Source: Fen-1301 sp963786395
GTDB taxonomy: Bacteria; Bacteroidota; Ignavibacteria; Ignavibacteriales; Ignavibacteriaceae
Direction: 5' to 3'
Assembly: GCA_963786395.1 (NCBI GenBank)
Contig: CAWAZD010000014.1
Location: 1 to 64,000, forward strand
DNA: 64,000 nt
In this document: in pieces, positions 1-10,230 of the stretch
Position numbering within the stretch: the stretch's first letter is position 1
Layout of the letters: every line of letters begins with the position of its first letter
The notes under the pieces: model-generated
The model's database searches: none
The model's input: only the letters and a program-made list of their open reading frames with translations
What the model was told of the DNA's origin: nothing
Translations under genes and position numbers: made by a program

Positions 1-110
1 AAAGGAGGTAATGCGCGAACATTACCCCCGCCAAGCGGTATATATATCTCTAAGATTGGAATTCGGGAGGAAACTATGTTCAGGTTAAAAAGATGATATT
101 AACAAAATGA
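1..110 (+). pseudogene. Remnant of a T9SS type A sorting domain (C-terminal tail)
   Basis: After one frame change, the last codons read GGNYVQVKKMILTK and stop at 108-110, the usual end of a T9SS type A sorting domain (signal for export by the type IX system). Bases 1-28 match, on the other strand, 27845-27872 (5' end of the fragment at 27096-27872), and bases from about 30 match the 3' end of that fragment. This copy therefore looks like the 27-kb gene with its middle deleted. The window edge may hide more upstream. No function of its own is expected. Confidence 0.7.
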
Positions 111-131
111 CCTTTTTACAATAAAAAAATA

Positions 132-218
132 CTGCCGGGGAATGGTCTCCGGCAGCCAGGGACAGTTAATGACGGTAAATGCCTTCGGCATTTATCGGGC
201 GGACGCGGAGACCCGCCC
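132..218. repeat. Three small hairpins after the T9SS remnant
   Basis: Three palindromes follow one another. CTGCCGG/CCGGCAG is at 132-155; a related hairpin follows the T9SS fragment at 27 kb, so it probably belongs to that gene's 3' end as a terminator. TAAATGCC/GGCATTTA with a TTC loop is at 176-194. GGGCGG/CCGCCC is at 197-218. The last two look like small dispersed palindromes rather than genes. Confidence 0.55.
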
Positions 219-257
219 CTAAAAATAAGCTGCATGGATTCCCGCCCCGACGAGTCG

Positions 258-1706
258 CATAGGCGTCAACCTAATTTTTAATTTTATGGTAATAATTTAC
301 CCTATCATGACGAGTCTCATAAAGACAGTAATAAGCTATTTGTTTGTCGAGGAATGTTTCTAATTCAAGAGTATCTTTATTTAATTCTAACAACAACAAA
401 TTTATATTACTGACAACATATTGCATTACCTGCATCATGCTTAATCCATGTTCCTTGACTTTTACTGAACTGGTTGATAATCTTTCTAAATAATGATTGT
501 AAAAATTTACCTGGAATAGGACGACAAATATCAACATGCAGTAAATGTAAGCCTCCATTCGTATTTTATTTGCATCATCAGGTATTTCTGTAATCTTGAA
601 GTAACTTTTCCAGCACTTAAATATTATTTCTATACGCCACCTGATAAAATATATTTCTGCTATATTATTTTTATCCAGGATTTCTTCAGGAACATTTGTA
701 ATGAACAACTCCCAGCCTAATAAAAATAAATTCTCTTTACTTGGACGACTTCTTTGGTCACGGTTCATCTTGGCTTTTCTTCGCCTTTCATTGGCTACCG
801 TTTGCTCAACAGGTAAAGCAATAAGACGTACCGGCAACCGATTCTCCTCTCCCAAAAACACTTCTATATCCAGTTGTCCTTTTTTGCTAAGCATTTTTGC
901 TAAATCTATCGGTTTTTCTTCTTCTTTTGATGTTATTGTTAACCCCTTTTTCATCCGGCTTATATAGTAGACTCCTTGTTTGTCCAGTTGGTTAAATACC
1001 CTCAGAATAAAATATCCCAAATCCCGTATTAGCAGATCTCCTTTGTTGACAATGTCCAGAATCTTTTCGGAATAAGCTTGATCATTCTTCCTGAAGGAGG
1101 TTATCTCAAACCTTACAAAGCTCTGCTTTATTATGTTATATGATGCCTGAATCTTTATGATTGCTTTCTTGGCTTCTTTATCCCAGTATCCGTTTCCGGG
1201 ATATTCCTTCCATAGTTTGTCGCTTACCTTTATACTGGTACTGTCTTCCAGAATTACATTAGTAAATCTTTTTAATTTATTGTTTGTATTGGTACTCAGT
1301 TTGTTTTCTATATTAGTATTTATTGCTGAAGATAAAACTTTCTGTAAGAATACTATTAGCGATGGCTGCATCCTTTTCCACAACGCTTGTTTTGATACTG
1401 TACCTTTTATTAGATATCCTGTTTTAATTGCCCATGCTTTATAAGATTTATTCTTTGAACTATATATCATCATGAAGAATCCTAGCAACAATACTTTTGG
1501 TGATAATTTCCTGGGCTTCCTCTTGCATAATTTACTTTCCTTTGATAGCTTATTGAGGTTCAATTTTTTAAGTTTTAGTTCTATAATTGAATTTGACGTT
1601 TTTTCCTTGCTGTTTGCTTTCATCAAATTGGCCTTATTTTATTGTCGTACAATAAGTTACAATTCTTGGAACAAACAGCAAATTATTTCTTAAGTTGACG
1701 CCTATG
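258..1706 (-). mobile_element. IS4-family insertion sequence, complete
   Basis: The 1449-bp element is bounded by perfect 13-bp terminal inverted repeats, CATAGGCGTCAAC (258-270) and GTTGACGCCTATG (1694-1706). It is flanked by a 10-bp direct repeat CGACGAGTCG (248-257 and 1707-1716), taken as the target-site duplication. It carries one transposase gene with intact DDE residues. The flanks together form a 'gattcccgcc...gcaggaatgac' dispersed repeat like those at 23.4 and 29.4 kb, so the IS landed inside such a repeat. Ends and duplication are intact, suggesting a recent insertion. Confidence 0.92.
271..1623 (-). CDS. IS4-family transposase
   Basis: DDE transposase of about 450 residues that cuts and joins the ends of the surrounding insertion sequence. 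The catalytic acids are visible: D near residue 127 (ILEDSTS), D near 201 (LIRDLGYF) and E near 332 within YFIRWRIEIIFKCWK, which is the Y-x2-R-x3-E-x6-K signature of the IS4 family. The N-terminus is rich in lysine, as expected for DNA binding. The stop codon directly abuts the inverted repeat at 258-270. ATG at 1623 is preferred over the in-frame TTG three bases upstream. The gene is not interrupted, so the element may be active. Confidence 0.93.
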   Translation of the reverse strand: MKANSKEKTSNSIIELKLKKLNLNKLSKESKLCKRKPRKLSPKVLLLGFFMMIYSSKNKSYKAWAIKTGYLIKGTVSKQALWKRMQPSLIVFLQKVLSSAINTNIENKLSTNTNNKLKRFTNVILEDSTSIKVSDKLWKEYPGNGYWDKEAKKAIIKIQASYNIIKQSFVRFEITSFRKNDQAYSEKILDIVNKGDLLIRDLGYFILRVFNQLDKQGVYYISRMKKGLTITSKEEEKPIDLAKMLSKKGQLDIEVFLGEENRLPVRLIALPVEQTVANERRRKAKMNRDQRSRPSKENLFLLGWELFITNVPEEILDKNNIAEIYFIRWRIEIIFKCWKSYFKITEIPDDANKIRMEAYIYCMLIFVVLFQVNFYNHYLERLSTSSVKVKEHGLSMMQVMQYVVSNINLLLLELNKDTLELETFLDKQIAYYCLYETRHDRVNYYHKIKN

Positions 1707-1767
1707 CGACGAGTCGGGGCAGGCTCTTCGCAGGAATGACAACCATTTTGTTTCCCCAAATTAATCT

Positions 1768-3557
1768 TAAAAAGATATTTTGATAGAATTTTATCTTTAC
1801 CATATACATCGGGTCTGAAATTAACTATACCGGATCATCAACCCAAGCGGTAAAATAATCAACAATCACGGGGATATTTTTTTCAAGTTTAACTTCTGTA
1901 GTTTTTCCCATAACTTGCTCCGCGTCTAAGTTCATTCCGTTTAAGTTTAAAGTCGGCAATTTTCAGTGTGTCCCAACAGCAAACCCGGTTTCTATTTTAA
2001 TGTAATCAATATTCCATTTTGAATTTCCCTGCAAAAGATATTCTGCAAGCTGAAATGGTTTTTCAACACGAATGCATCCATGACTAACAGCTCTGACCGA
2101 ATTTGAAAATGGTCCCCTTGTCGGTGTATCATGGAGATAAATGCCGAATTTATTTCTGAACATAAATTTAATTTTACCTAAAGCATTACCGGCACCGGGG
2201 TCCTGAACAAATGAAAAAGGAATCTTATTCTGTGCATATTTTTTTAGATTCACACTTTCAACGTTTACCTCTTTCCCGCCTCTGAATACTTTGAAATTCT
2301 TCTTCATTAAATAGGTAGAATCCTTCATTACCTCATGATAGATTTCTTCTTTAATAATACTTGGCGGGACAGTCCATGTAGGATTAAGAACCAAGTAAGT
2401 AACCTGACCGAAAATTTGGGGAGTCTCCCAGTCATCCGGTCTGTTTCGCCAATTATGCGTCTTGAGGTAAATTTTCATTCTTTCATCAAAATTAGCCGGT
2501 TTTTTCTGCCGGTGCAGACCCTGATATTAAACTTCTCATGTCCATTCTCAAATAAGTGGAGGTAGAAATCAGGGATATTCACCAGGATATAACGGGCAGA
2601 ATCTGGATAGGTTGACCATCTAAGCCTTTCCATGCTTAATTTTATTTTCTCAATATATTCAGCCGGGGTGGTATTCAGCTTATCAATAGTTGGTTTACCA
2701 ATTGTACCGTCATCGATAAGGCCATTGGCTTTCTGGAAAATCTTAACCGGCTGAACAAGACAGAATCAAATTTATCAGTAATGCCTGTTCCTTTATTAAG
2801 ATAGCCAAGCATCTCTAATCTTTCGGAAATTAGTTTAAATATAGAAGATCTATCACCGGGTTTATATTTTTTTTCTGTTGCTGGTATCCTTGTCCATTCA
2901 AGTTTGTTCAACTCATTGAAACGAATAAGCGCAGCCTGTAATTTTTTGTATTGAGGGTTTTGCGGTGCAGATTCTCTTAAATACTCAAACACGTTTTCTG
3001 TAAAAAGAGGTTTAAGGATTTCCTTTTTAGCCGAATCAGGTAAAGGAAGAAATAACTGTCACTATATATTTTTTCGGGATTTACGACTCCAAAGCCCACA
3101 CCCGACGCATATTTTAATAAGAGCATCGGAAATCAGCAATTCCGTGTTAGCCAGATGTTTATAACCAGTTTCACCGCCCGCCAGAGCTTTCGAATACTCA
3201 TCCTTAATAAGATCATAGTTAAATAGCGCCGGCTGCAATCCATGTTCTTCAGCTTTTGAAAAAATAACAAGAACTGAATCCATAAATGAAGTGTCTTCAA
3301 TATTTTTAATGAACAGTGGTTTATAATCGCGGTCGGAATAAAAATATTTCAGGGTGTCAAAATAATCAAACGACGGATGTTTTAATTATATATGATGAAT
3401 CTCCTTTGTTGAACCTGCCCTGCAATGCAAGCTGATATTCAGATGAGGAAAATTTTGGTTTATTTCCACCACCAAATGAGTTATTGTTTTCCTGCCGGCA
3501 GGAAACGATTAACAGTAGTGCGGAGATTATTATAAGTATGTAAAGTTTTTGTGGCAT
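1768..3557 (-). pseudogene. YcbB-like L,D-transpeptidase lipoprotein, multiply frameshifted
   Basis: This is a cell-wall L,D-transpeptidase that would make 3-3 cross-links in peptidoglycan. Reading across frames gives, in order: a lipoprotein signal ending LLLIVSC (3557 downwards), a scaffold region (3283-2675), and the YkuD catalytic domain with motif SHGCIRVEKP near 2085. The C-terminal block (VDYFTAWVDDP, then FRPDVYGKD) lies at about 1860-1790 and is typical of YcbB/LdtD proteins. At least six frame changes or stops interrupt it, so no full-length product can be read. It may be a decaying gene or an error-rich stretch. The 3' end is uncertain because it runs towards the IS-containing repeat. 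Confidence 0.8.
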
Positions 3558-3729
3558 ATATGTTTTAGTTAAAAGACAGGAACTAAATTAGCAAAAAAAA
3601 ATCATACATGGCTCCACTTTTTCTGTTATTTTAAAAACAATCCGGCAAAAATGACCTGAATGTGTCATTGTTTTTACAATTTACCGGGGATAATTTATTA
3701 CATGTTAGAAAACAATCATAAGGCATACC

Positions 3730-3948
3730 ATGTTAATATTTTTAACTTTAGTTTCAATTGGTGTCGTCATATTTGTTGTATACTTTCTTTTTAAAGCCCT
3801 TGGTTTTGTTATTAACGCGACAAGGCTATATAGAAAAATGATAGACCGCCAGGATGCCATGATAAAAATACTTCTTGATATAAGAGACAGCAGTAAAACC
3901 GTTAATGATGATCTGCTTAGCTCTATTGATCAGAGGATGGATAATTAA
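3730..3948 (+). CDS. Small membrane protein, unknown
   Basis: A 72-residue protein I do not recognise. Residues 4-28 form one hydrophobic segment (LTLVSIGVVIFVVYFLFKALGF). The rest is charged and could be a short cytoplasmic helix (RLYRKMIDRQDAMIKILLD). There is no signal peptidase site. It stands alone, divergent from the L,D-transpeptidase and upstream of the hybrid sensor gene. No strong Shine-Dalgarno site is visible, only AAGG a few bases before ATG. Confidence 0.6.
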   Translation: MLIFLTLVSIGVVIFVVYFLFKALGFVINATRLYRKMIDRQDAMIKILLDIRDSSKTVNDDLLSSIDQRMDN

Positions 3949-3981
3949 CTTATATTAAACCGGCAGCCTGATATTTGAATC

Positions 3982-3997
3982 AGTTCCCTTTTGAACT
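3982..3997. promoter_or_regulatory. Palindrome upstream of the hybrid sensor gene
   Basis: AGTTCCCTTTTGAACT is a 5-bp inverted repeat (AGTTC/GAACT) with a 6-bp spacer, about 45 bp before the likely start at 4040. It could be an operator for the hybrid two-component gene. It resembles the arms, but not the core, of the 31-bp element of the 32-63 kb island. Confidence 0.3.
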
Positions 3998-6619
3998 ATT
4001 TTATCTTATATTTTAAGCAGAATTATTCTGAATATATCAATGCACCTGCTTAATCTATTAATTAGAACTCTGATATGCTCAATTACTTTATTAGTGTGTC
4101 AGGCAGACATTTTTCACAGGTTAATCAAAAACACTTCGAATATCTTTCAATTGAGCAGGGTCTTCCTTCTAATTCCGTCAACTGCGTTTATCAGGACAGG
4201 AAAGGCTTCATTTGGCTCGGCACAAACAATGGTCTTGTCAGATATGATGGTTATGAATGCAAAGTTTACCGCCATGATCCTAAAAACAATAATTCTATAT
4301 CAAGCGATGCAGTAGTTTTCTTTGCTAGCGAGGATTCTGCGGGAAATTTCTGGGTAGGTACTCTGAGAGGGGGGTTAAATAAATTTGACCGCTACACAAA
4401 CAGGTTTACCTGCCTGAAAAATATAGCGACCGACCCTAATTCAATTCATGATAAATAATGTAGTTTCGTTATATGAAGATAAAGGATGTATATGGGCAGC
4501 TACCTGGTCCGGTTTATCAAAACTGAACGTTAAGGATAATAAATTCAGAAATTACTTTCCTAAAGATTCTGTTTATACCAATAATTCAGTCTCTTTTATA
4601 AAAAAATTTATCAGTGATAAAAAACCTATTGCCGCCTTGCTTCAATATAGTTCATAATTGAAAAAAAGGAGCAACAGTTTCAGGTTAAAAATAACCGAAA
4701 ATTCCTTTTGATTTGTGAAGGAGAAATTATTTTTGAAGACTATTACGATTATGGTTGGATTGAAAATCTGAAAGGTGAGATAGTGTGGTCAATGAGGAAC
4801 ACTTATAACCTGTTCGCGGGAGGAGATCTAAAAAACAGAATAAAAATAAGTGTAATTGATTTACCACCGGGAACATATTTTTGAAGTACGGTCCGACATT
4901 GACCATAGCTATAAACAATGGAATGGTATACCCCCAAATGACCAGGAAATTTGGGGAATACAGCGCTTTGAAGTTAATAACCGGGATGCGGATTTATTAG
5001 ATATCCAAACCAGGCAGACGGAGTATATCCCCGGGCTCTCACATATCTCAATAACTTCTATATTAAGAGATAGTGAAAAATTGTGGATGGGCAGCAAATC
5101 AAATGGAATAAATGAACTGGATACTGAAAGAAATATTATCAACTGTTTTGGAAATCAGGAATCAGAACAGTTTATAATAAGGTCTCTTGTAAATGAAGAT
5201 AAATCAAACTTTTTAGTTGGTTCAGATAAAGGATTATTCCGGTTTAATAAAACGACAAAACTGTTTTCGCGCTTGTTTATTTAACTTTCCAATAAATTAT
5301 ATATTAAAAGCAGATGACGGCAGGTTATCGTGTGCCACTGCGGGTACTGGAATAGTCCTTTATGATCCCAACCGGAACCTGTAATATTTATAAAAAAGAT
5401 TTGGGATTCACGAACGGGATTATTTCTAACAGTTATAAACACATTTTTCAGGACCGGGCTGGTACAATCTGGTTTACTTCCCTTAACGATGGTATAAACC
5501 TGCTGCATTAAAAACAATAAACTCTTCAACACATATAGACATGATCCCTGATAATCCTAACAGCCTTTCATTCAATAGTATAAACAAGGGATTTACAGGA
5601 ACTGATAATATTTCCTGGATACCAACACAGGGAGGTGGAATTGATCTCCTTGACAGGAACAATAAATCCTTCTCCCATTTAACAGATCCACTGCTTAATA
5701 ATGAAATAATTAAATGTTTTTATAAAGATAACTACGAAGGAATATGGGCAGGAACAAACAGCGGTTTATTTAACAAAAGACCGAACATTAATACATTTGA
5801 TAAAATAAATTTTAACGACTATTCTATTAAAGATAAGCCCGTAAGTGTTATAACCCAGGACAAAAATGGAGATATATGGCTTGGAATTTATGACAACCTG
5901 GTTAAATACTAACCCGGGAATAATGAAACCCGCGTAATAAACTTGAAACCGGATTCAATCTCTGTTATTTATTCTTTTAATATCAGCAGCATTTTAAATG
6001 ACAATAACATTCCTATGGATAAGTACTTCAAGCGGGAATATTTCTAAATATGATATTAACAAAAATTCTCTTCTGTTCTTCAGAGACAATGAACCATATC
6101 CTATAGGCAACCAACTTTGGTCTTTAACCAGAGATAGAAATGGACTTTTTTGGCTGGGATCATGGGAAGGTGGTTTGAAATGTTTTAATCCGGATGGAAA
6201 TAAATTTACTTCATATAAAACAACAAATGGTCTCCCCTCAAATAATATATTATCTGTACTTGAAGATAATGAGTATAATCTTTGGCTTGGCACTGACAGA
6301 GGGCTTGTAAGATTAACCCGGCATCCGGAAATGTGATTGTGTATAAGATAAATGACGGGCTTCCGGGAAATCAATTCATTCCTAATGCAGCATGGATTTC
6401 CCCTTCGGGAGAATTATGGTTTGGGACTAAGAACGGGATTGTATCCTTTTTTCCCTAAAGATATTATAAGCAATAACTACGTACCGCCCGTGATTTTAGC
6501 TTCTTTTAAGATATTCCACAAGGAAATAGATCTTAATTATGAAACAAGTTATGCTCAGGAAATTGAAATACCTTATTCCGAAAATGTTTTCTCTTTTGTC
6601 GTTGCAGCGTTAAACTATA

Positions 6620-7456
6620 TTGATCCGCAAAGAAACCAGTATGCATATAAACTTGAAGGATTCAATCAGGATTGGACTTACACACAGTTCGATCCGGGAA
6701 ATTACATATACCAACCTTGACCCCGGGAGTTATACTTTAAGAATTCTGGGATCAAACAATGACGGGGTCTGGAATTATTCAGGTCTTTCAATTAGAATAA
6801 TAATTCTGCCTCCATGGTACCGTACATGGTGGGCATATATTCTGTATATGATAATTTTAGTTTTAATTTACTTTGCTATTAAGAGATATGAGTTTAATAA
6901 ACTCAAAATAAGAAATGAACTTGATCTAAAAAAACTTGAGTCGGAAAAACTCCTGGAAGCTGATAAAGTAAAATCCGATTTCTTTGCCAACATTTCTCAT
7001 GAATTCCGCACCCCGCTTACATTAATTCTAGAACCTGTCGCCGAACTAAAAGAAAGATTACCCGCACCCAGGGATAAAAGAATTCTTGATATGGTAGAAC
7101 GCAACGCAAACCGGCTGCTGCAGTTAATAAATCAATTACTGGATCTTTCAAAACTTGATGCGGGGAGCATGAAGCTGCAGGTTTCAAAGAATGATCTTAT
7201 ACCTTTCCTTAGAGGTGTGGTCATGAACTTTGAATCCGCAGTAAAAGTTAAAAAAATAAACCTCGTGTTTTATTCTGACGTAGACCATCTTAATATCTTT
7301 TTCGATTCGGATAAAGTTGAGAAAATCATAGTTAATCTCATCTCTAATGCTATTAAGTTCACAAGTTCCGGCGGAAATATTATTGTATCTGTAGAATTAA
7401 AATCAGAACGGGTTTATATTAATATTAAAGATGATGGTATCGGGAATTCCTGCTGA
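6620..7456 (+). CDS. Kinase-core piece of the hybrid two-component protein
   Basis: Longest clean stretch of the kinase half. It contains the end of the Y_Y_Y domain, a membrane segment (WWAYILYMIILVLIYFAI), the H-box SHEFRTPLTLILEP with the phospho-accepting His, and the N-box of the ATPase domain (NLISNAIKFTSSGG). The frame then changes at DDGIG, and the G2 box GGGTGIGLALTKELV follows at 7507-7560 in another frame. It is part of the gene at 4040-8556, not an independent gene. Confidence 0.75.
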   Translation: MIRKETSMHINLKDSIRIGLTHSSIREITYTNLDPGSYTLRILGSNNDGVWNYSGLSIRIIILPPWYRTWWAYILYMIILVLIYFAIKRYEFNKLKIRNELDLKKLESEKLLEADKVKSDFFANISHEFRTPLTLILEPVAELKERLPAPRDKRILDMVERNANRLLQLINQLLDLSKLDAGSMKLQVSKNDLIPFLRGVVMNFESAVKVKKINLVFYSDVDHLNIFFDSDKVEKIIVNLISNAIKFTSSGGNIIVSVELKSERVYINIKDDGIGNSC

Positions 7457-7596
7457 TAAGGTTTCACTTATTTTTACAAGGTTTTACCAGATTGAAAACA
7501 GCTCTTCAAAAGATGGGGGAGGAACAGGTATAGGGCTGGCTCTGACAAAAGAATTAGTCGAACTCCATAAAGGACAAATAAGAGTCAATTCGGGAC

Positions 7597-8556
7597 ATGA
7601 GCGTGGAGCTTCATTTCACCTTTTGGCTTCACGTTGATGATATGGTTTATAAATCTTCTGAAAAAGTCGACCAGTCTAAAATGACCATTTCTTTCAAACC
7701 TATAATTGAGGATACTCAAAGCTATCCTGCATTACAAGATTATACTGAAAAACAAATCGTACTACTGGTTGAAGATAATTCTGATATGCGCCGGTTTGTT
7801 ACTTCTTTGCTCGATGAAAATTATGCTGTATTTGAAGCAGTTAATGGTATTGAAGGATTTGAAAAAGCTAAGGAAGTTGTTCCGGATTTGATTATTAGCG
7901 ATGTGATGATGCCGGAAATGGATGGATATGAGTTCTGCACGTTGATTAAAAATGATTATCTTACCAGCCATATACCTGTTATTCTACTTACCGCAAAAGC
8001 TGCGCCTGAAAATAAAATTGAAGGTCTTGAAACCGGTGCTGATGATTATATTTTAAAACCATTCAATAAAATTGAATTATTAATAAGAATAAAAAACCTT
8101 ATAAGTACAAGAAAAAAACTCCGGGATAAAATTAGTAATGAAATCTCATCCGGGGTTAAGCCGGATAATTCAACTGAAAAAGGTTTAAGTAAAGTTGACA
8201 AGCAATTCATTGATAAAATTATCCGGACAGTTGAAAATAATTACCCGGACCCTGATTTTGATATTGAGCATTTCTGTAGTTTAGTTGGAATGAGCCAGAC
8301 TCAACTGAGAAGAAAAATGTCGGCTTTATTTGCCAAATCACCGGTCGAATTTATTAGAAGTTACCGCCTCAACAAAGCCGCTAAGCTCATGAATGAAGAA
8401 GGGCAGTCTGTCTCTGAAGCAGCTTATGCCACCGGGTTTAATAACCTGTCATATTTTACAAAATGTTTCCGCCAGGAATTTGGAAAACTCCCATCCGAAC
8501 TTGCAGTTCCTAATAAAAAATTTAAGCATTTATTGATTTTTGCCGTTTTGTGTTAA
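7597..8556 (+). CDS. Receiver plus AraC-type regulator piece of the hybrid protein
   Basis: Clean C-terminal part. A receiver domain starts at VLLVEDN, with the phospho-accepting Asp in LIISDVMMPEMDGYE and the conserved Lys in DDYILKPFN. It is followed by a two-helix-turn-helix AraC domain (SLVGMSQTQLRRKM ... AAYATGFNNLSYFTKCFRQEFG). This half would bind DNA when phosphorylated by the kinase encoded just upstream. Fused to the kinase after correction of one base near 7620. Confidence 0.82.
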   Translation: MSVELHFTFWLHVDDMVYKSSEKVDQSKMTISFKPIIEDTQSYPALQDYTEKQIVLLVEDNSDMRRFVTSLLDENYAVFEAVNGIEGFEKAKEVVPDLIISDVMMPEMDGYEFCTLIKNDYLTSHIPVILLTAKAAPENKIEGLETGADDYILKPFNKIELLIRIKNLISTRKKLRDKISNEISSGVKPDNSTEKGLSKVDKQFIDKIIRTVENNYPDPDFDIEHFCSLVGMSQTQLRRKMSALFAKSPVEFIRSYRLNKAAKLMNEEGQSVSEAAYATGFNNLSYFTKCFRQEFGKLPSELAVPNKKFKHLLIFAVLC

Positions 8557-8642
8557 TAAACGGCTGAATTTTATTAACACCTCGCCCTGCCTGAAAAGTA
8601 AATTTACTCCCGTTATTTAACTAAAATTATATGGAGTCTAAT

Positions 8643-9229
8643 ATGAAAAATCTTATTTGTACAATTATTCTATTGCTCTTTGTCTTTTCGCTTTCGGGTT
8701 GCGGAAAGAAAGAATCTGCGAATATGCCTAAAGCAGAAGGGATTTTTGCCTCATTAATAGATTTACAAAATGAAGCATTACCCGATTTAGCTGGATTTCA
8801 GAATGATCTGGAAAAAGCCCAAAAAGATATTGATCTAAAAGGGGCAATGAAAGCAGATGAAAATATGAAAAATTTAAAGAAAGAATATTCAACAAAATTA
8901 GATGCTGCTGCAAAATCTATCAAAAGTATCCCATTTCAACAAACAGGAAAACAAGATGTATTTATTATAAAAGAAGTAAAAATCACCGGGGCTGAGTGGC
9001 AGGAAAGATGGAAACATCCATGGGTAAAAATAGCCATACAGATTGAAAATAAAAAAGGTAAACCACTGACGGTCATGATGATTTATCTATGGATAAGATT
9101 GGAAAAGATAATAAGTCTCTTGCCAAAGTTATTTTATTAGCCAGCCCCGCCAATGAAAAGGGAATAATTACAACATCAATTACTCTTGATGAAAAAGGTA
9201 TGGGATTAGAAAAACTGATATTTAACTAA
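8643..9229 (+). CDS. Lipoprotein, unknown, one frameshift
   Basis: Secreted lipoprotein with signal sequence and lipobox FSLSGC near residue 20. The mature part starts with an acidic, helical, probably coiled-coil region (LDLQNEALPDLAGFQNDLEKAQKDIDLKGAMKADENMKNLKKEYS) and ends in a beta-rich half. ATG at 8643 is chosen over 8631 because GGAG at 8634-8637 lies properly before it. One frame change near 9070 moves the end from 9140 to 9229, continuing with GHDDLSMDKIGKDN and ending EKLIFN. Function not recognised. It probably shares a transcript with the next gene. Confidence 0.6.
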
Positions 9230-9256
9230 AAAAACAATAAAATAAAAGGAGTTAAT

Positions 9257-10044
9257 ATGATCGATGAAATGACAGAAACCAGCACAGTATCTCGGGTATT
9301 ACCCCAATTCCCGGCTCTTTTCCGCTATCAGGATATTATTGGTATGCAAAGCTACCAGGAAAAAGAAGATATAATAGATGCAGCAAACAAAGCAACAGGA
9401 ACAGAAAAAAAGAAAGATCTGGTAAAACGAATTACTTTCTGGGGAGCAATTGGAATTTTTATTATTCTAACCATCACGGGAAAGTTCTTTCCCGGGATAT
9501 TGTTCGGAGGCCATATTCTATGGAATTGGTTTTGCCGCAACCTGGGTATTAAAACTAATGACTAACAAGGCTTATAATCAATTGTTTGAACTTAAATGGG
9601 ATCACGCATTGAAAGTTACTGACAAATTTCAAAACGTACTCGGCGGAAGAGCATATACGTTTTTTGACGGAACAATTCTTTTTTATTCAGATAAGGTGTG
9701 CGCCTTTTCAGATGTTGAGACTGGACAGGTTGCCGGATTTGGCAAAAACAACATTAAAGAAGTTATGCTTGAACATGTTCACCTCGGAAGTACTACAGTT
9801 GGAACAGCCGTAACCAAAACAAAAGGAACTATTACCGCATCACTTATTTCCGACCGGCATGCTTCCACGCGTTCTACAAGCAAAACCACAATGAACTCTA
9901 ACAACTACTGATCATTATGAGTGGCGTCTGGATGTTATGACTAACTTTATTGAATATCCAAAACTTAGTCTAATATTTCCTGATAACCAGGATGGTGAGG
10001 CATCTGCAAAGACAATTTATGCAGTACTAAAACCTGACAGATAA
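9257..10044 (+). CDS. Membrane protein, unknown, two frameshifts
   Basis: Read across frame changes near 9508 and 9911, this is one protein of about 262 residues. A cytoplasmic N-terminus is followed by two membrane segments (FWGAIGIFIILTITG and AIFYGIGFAATWVLKLM). A C-terminal domain with beta character follows (GGRAYTFFDGTILFYSDKVCAFSDVETG) and ends VLKPDR. The short gap after the lipoprotein gene and the AAAGGAG ribosome site at 9241-9249 suggest an operon. I do not recognise the family. Confidence 0.55.
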
Positions 10045-10069
10045 TTAATGAAGCTCCCACATGTAAGGT

Positions 10070-10112
10070 TGTCATCCCCGCGAAAGCGGGGATCCCCTTA
10101 ATCTGTGTCTAA
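10070..10112. repeat. Dispersed palindromic repeat (CCCCGC-GAAA-GCGGGG type)
   Basis: GTCATCCCCGC, GAAA, GCGGGGATCCCC then TTAATC and TGTCTAAC. The copy at 26989-27034 is nearly identical over more than 40 bp, and 21499-21548 is a divergent relative. It could fold into a stable hairpin after the gene ending at 10044. Confidence 0.75.
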
Positions 10113-10160
10113 CCGTTCCCTTGATTTAAAAACAAAGAGGCATTCACAAAAGGCTCATAT

Positions 10161-10190
10161 TTGTCATTCTGAGCGAAGCGAAGAATCTGC
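10161..10190. repeat. Dispersed repeat GTCATTCTGAGCGAAGCGAAG
   Basis: Short motif TTGTCATTCTGAGCGAAGCG followed by AAGAATCTGC. I recognise it as a type of intergenic repeat common in bacterial genomes. It lies just downstream, on the 3' side, of the HD-domain gene. Only one copy is in this window. Confidence 0.5.
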
Positions 10191-10230
10191 ATTTCTTAAA
10201 CATTTATTGAGATTCATCATCCGCCAATTC

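Larger units (their letters stand above)
4040..8556 (+). pseudogene. Hybrid two-component system protein (sensor-kinase-REC-AraC), heavily frameshifted
   Basis: Read across frames this is a one-protein two-component system of about 1500 residues, the usual size for the Bacteroidetes type. Order: signal peptide (4040-4105), periplasmic beta-propeller with many Reg_prop repeats of the form 'DRxGxIWxGTxxGGL' (4150-6460), Y_Y_Y domain (6560-6800), one membrane segment (6830-6880), HisKA, HATPase, receiver and AraC-type helix-turn-helix. In this family the sensor detects a periplasmic ligand and the C-terminus activates transcription. At least ten frame changes interrupt it, for example near 4105, 4450, 4660, 4880, 5285, 5930, 6340, 6450, 6715, 7445 and 7620. 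Either this stretch is error-rich or the gene is a pseudogene. No polysaccharide-uptake genes lie beside it, so the ligand is unknown. Confidence 0.85.
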
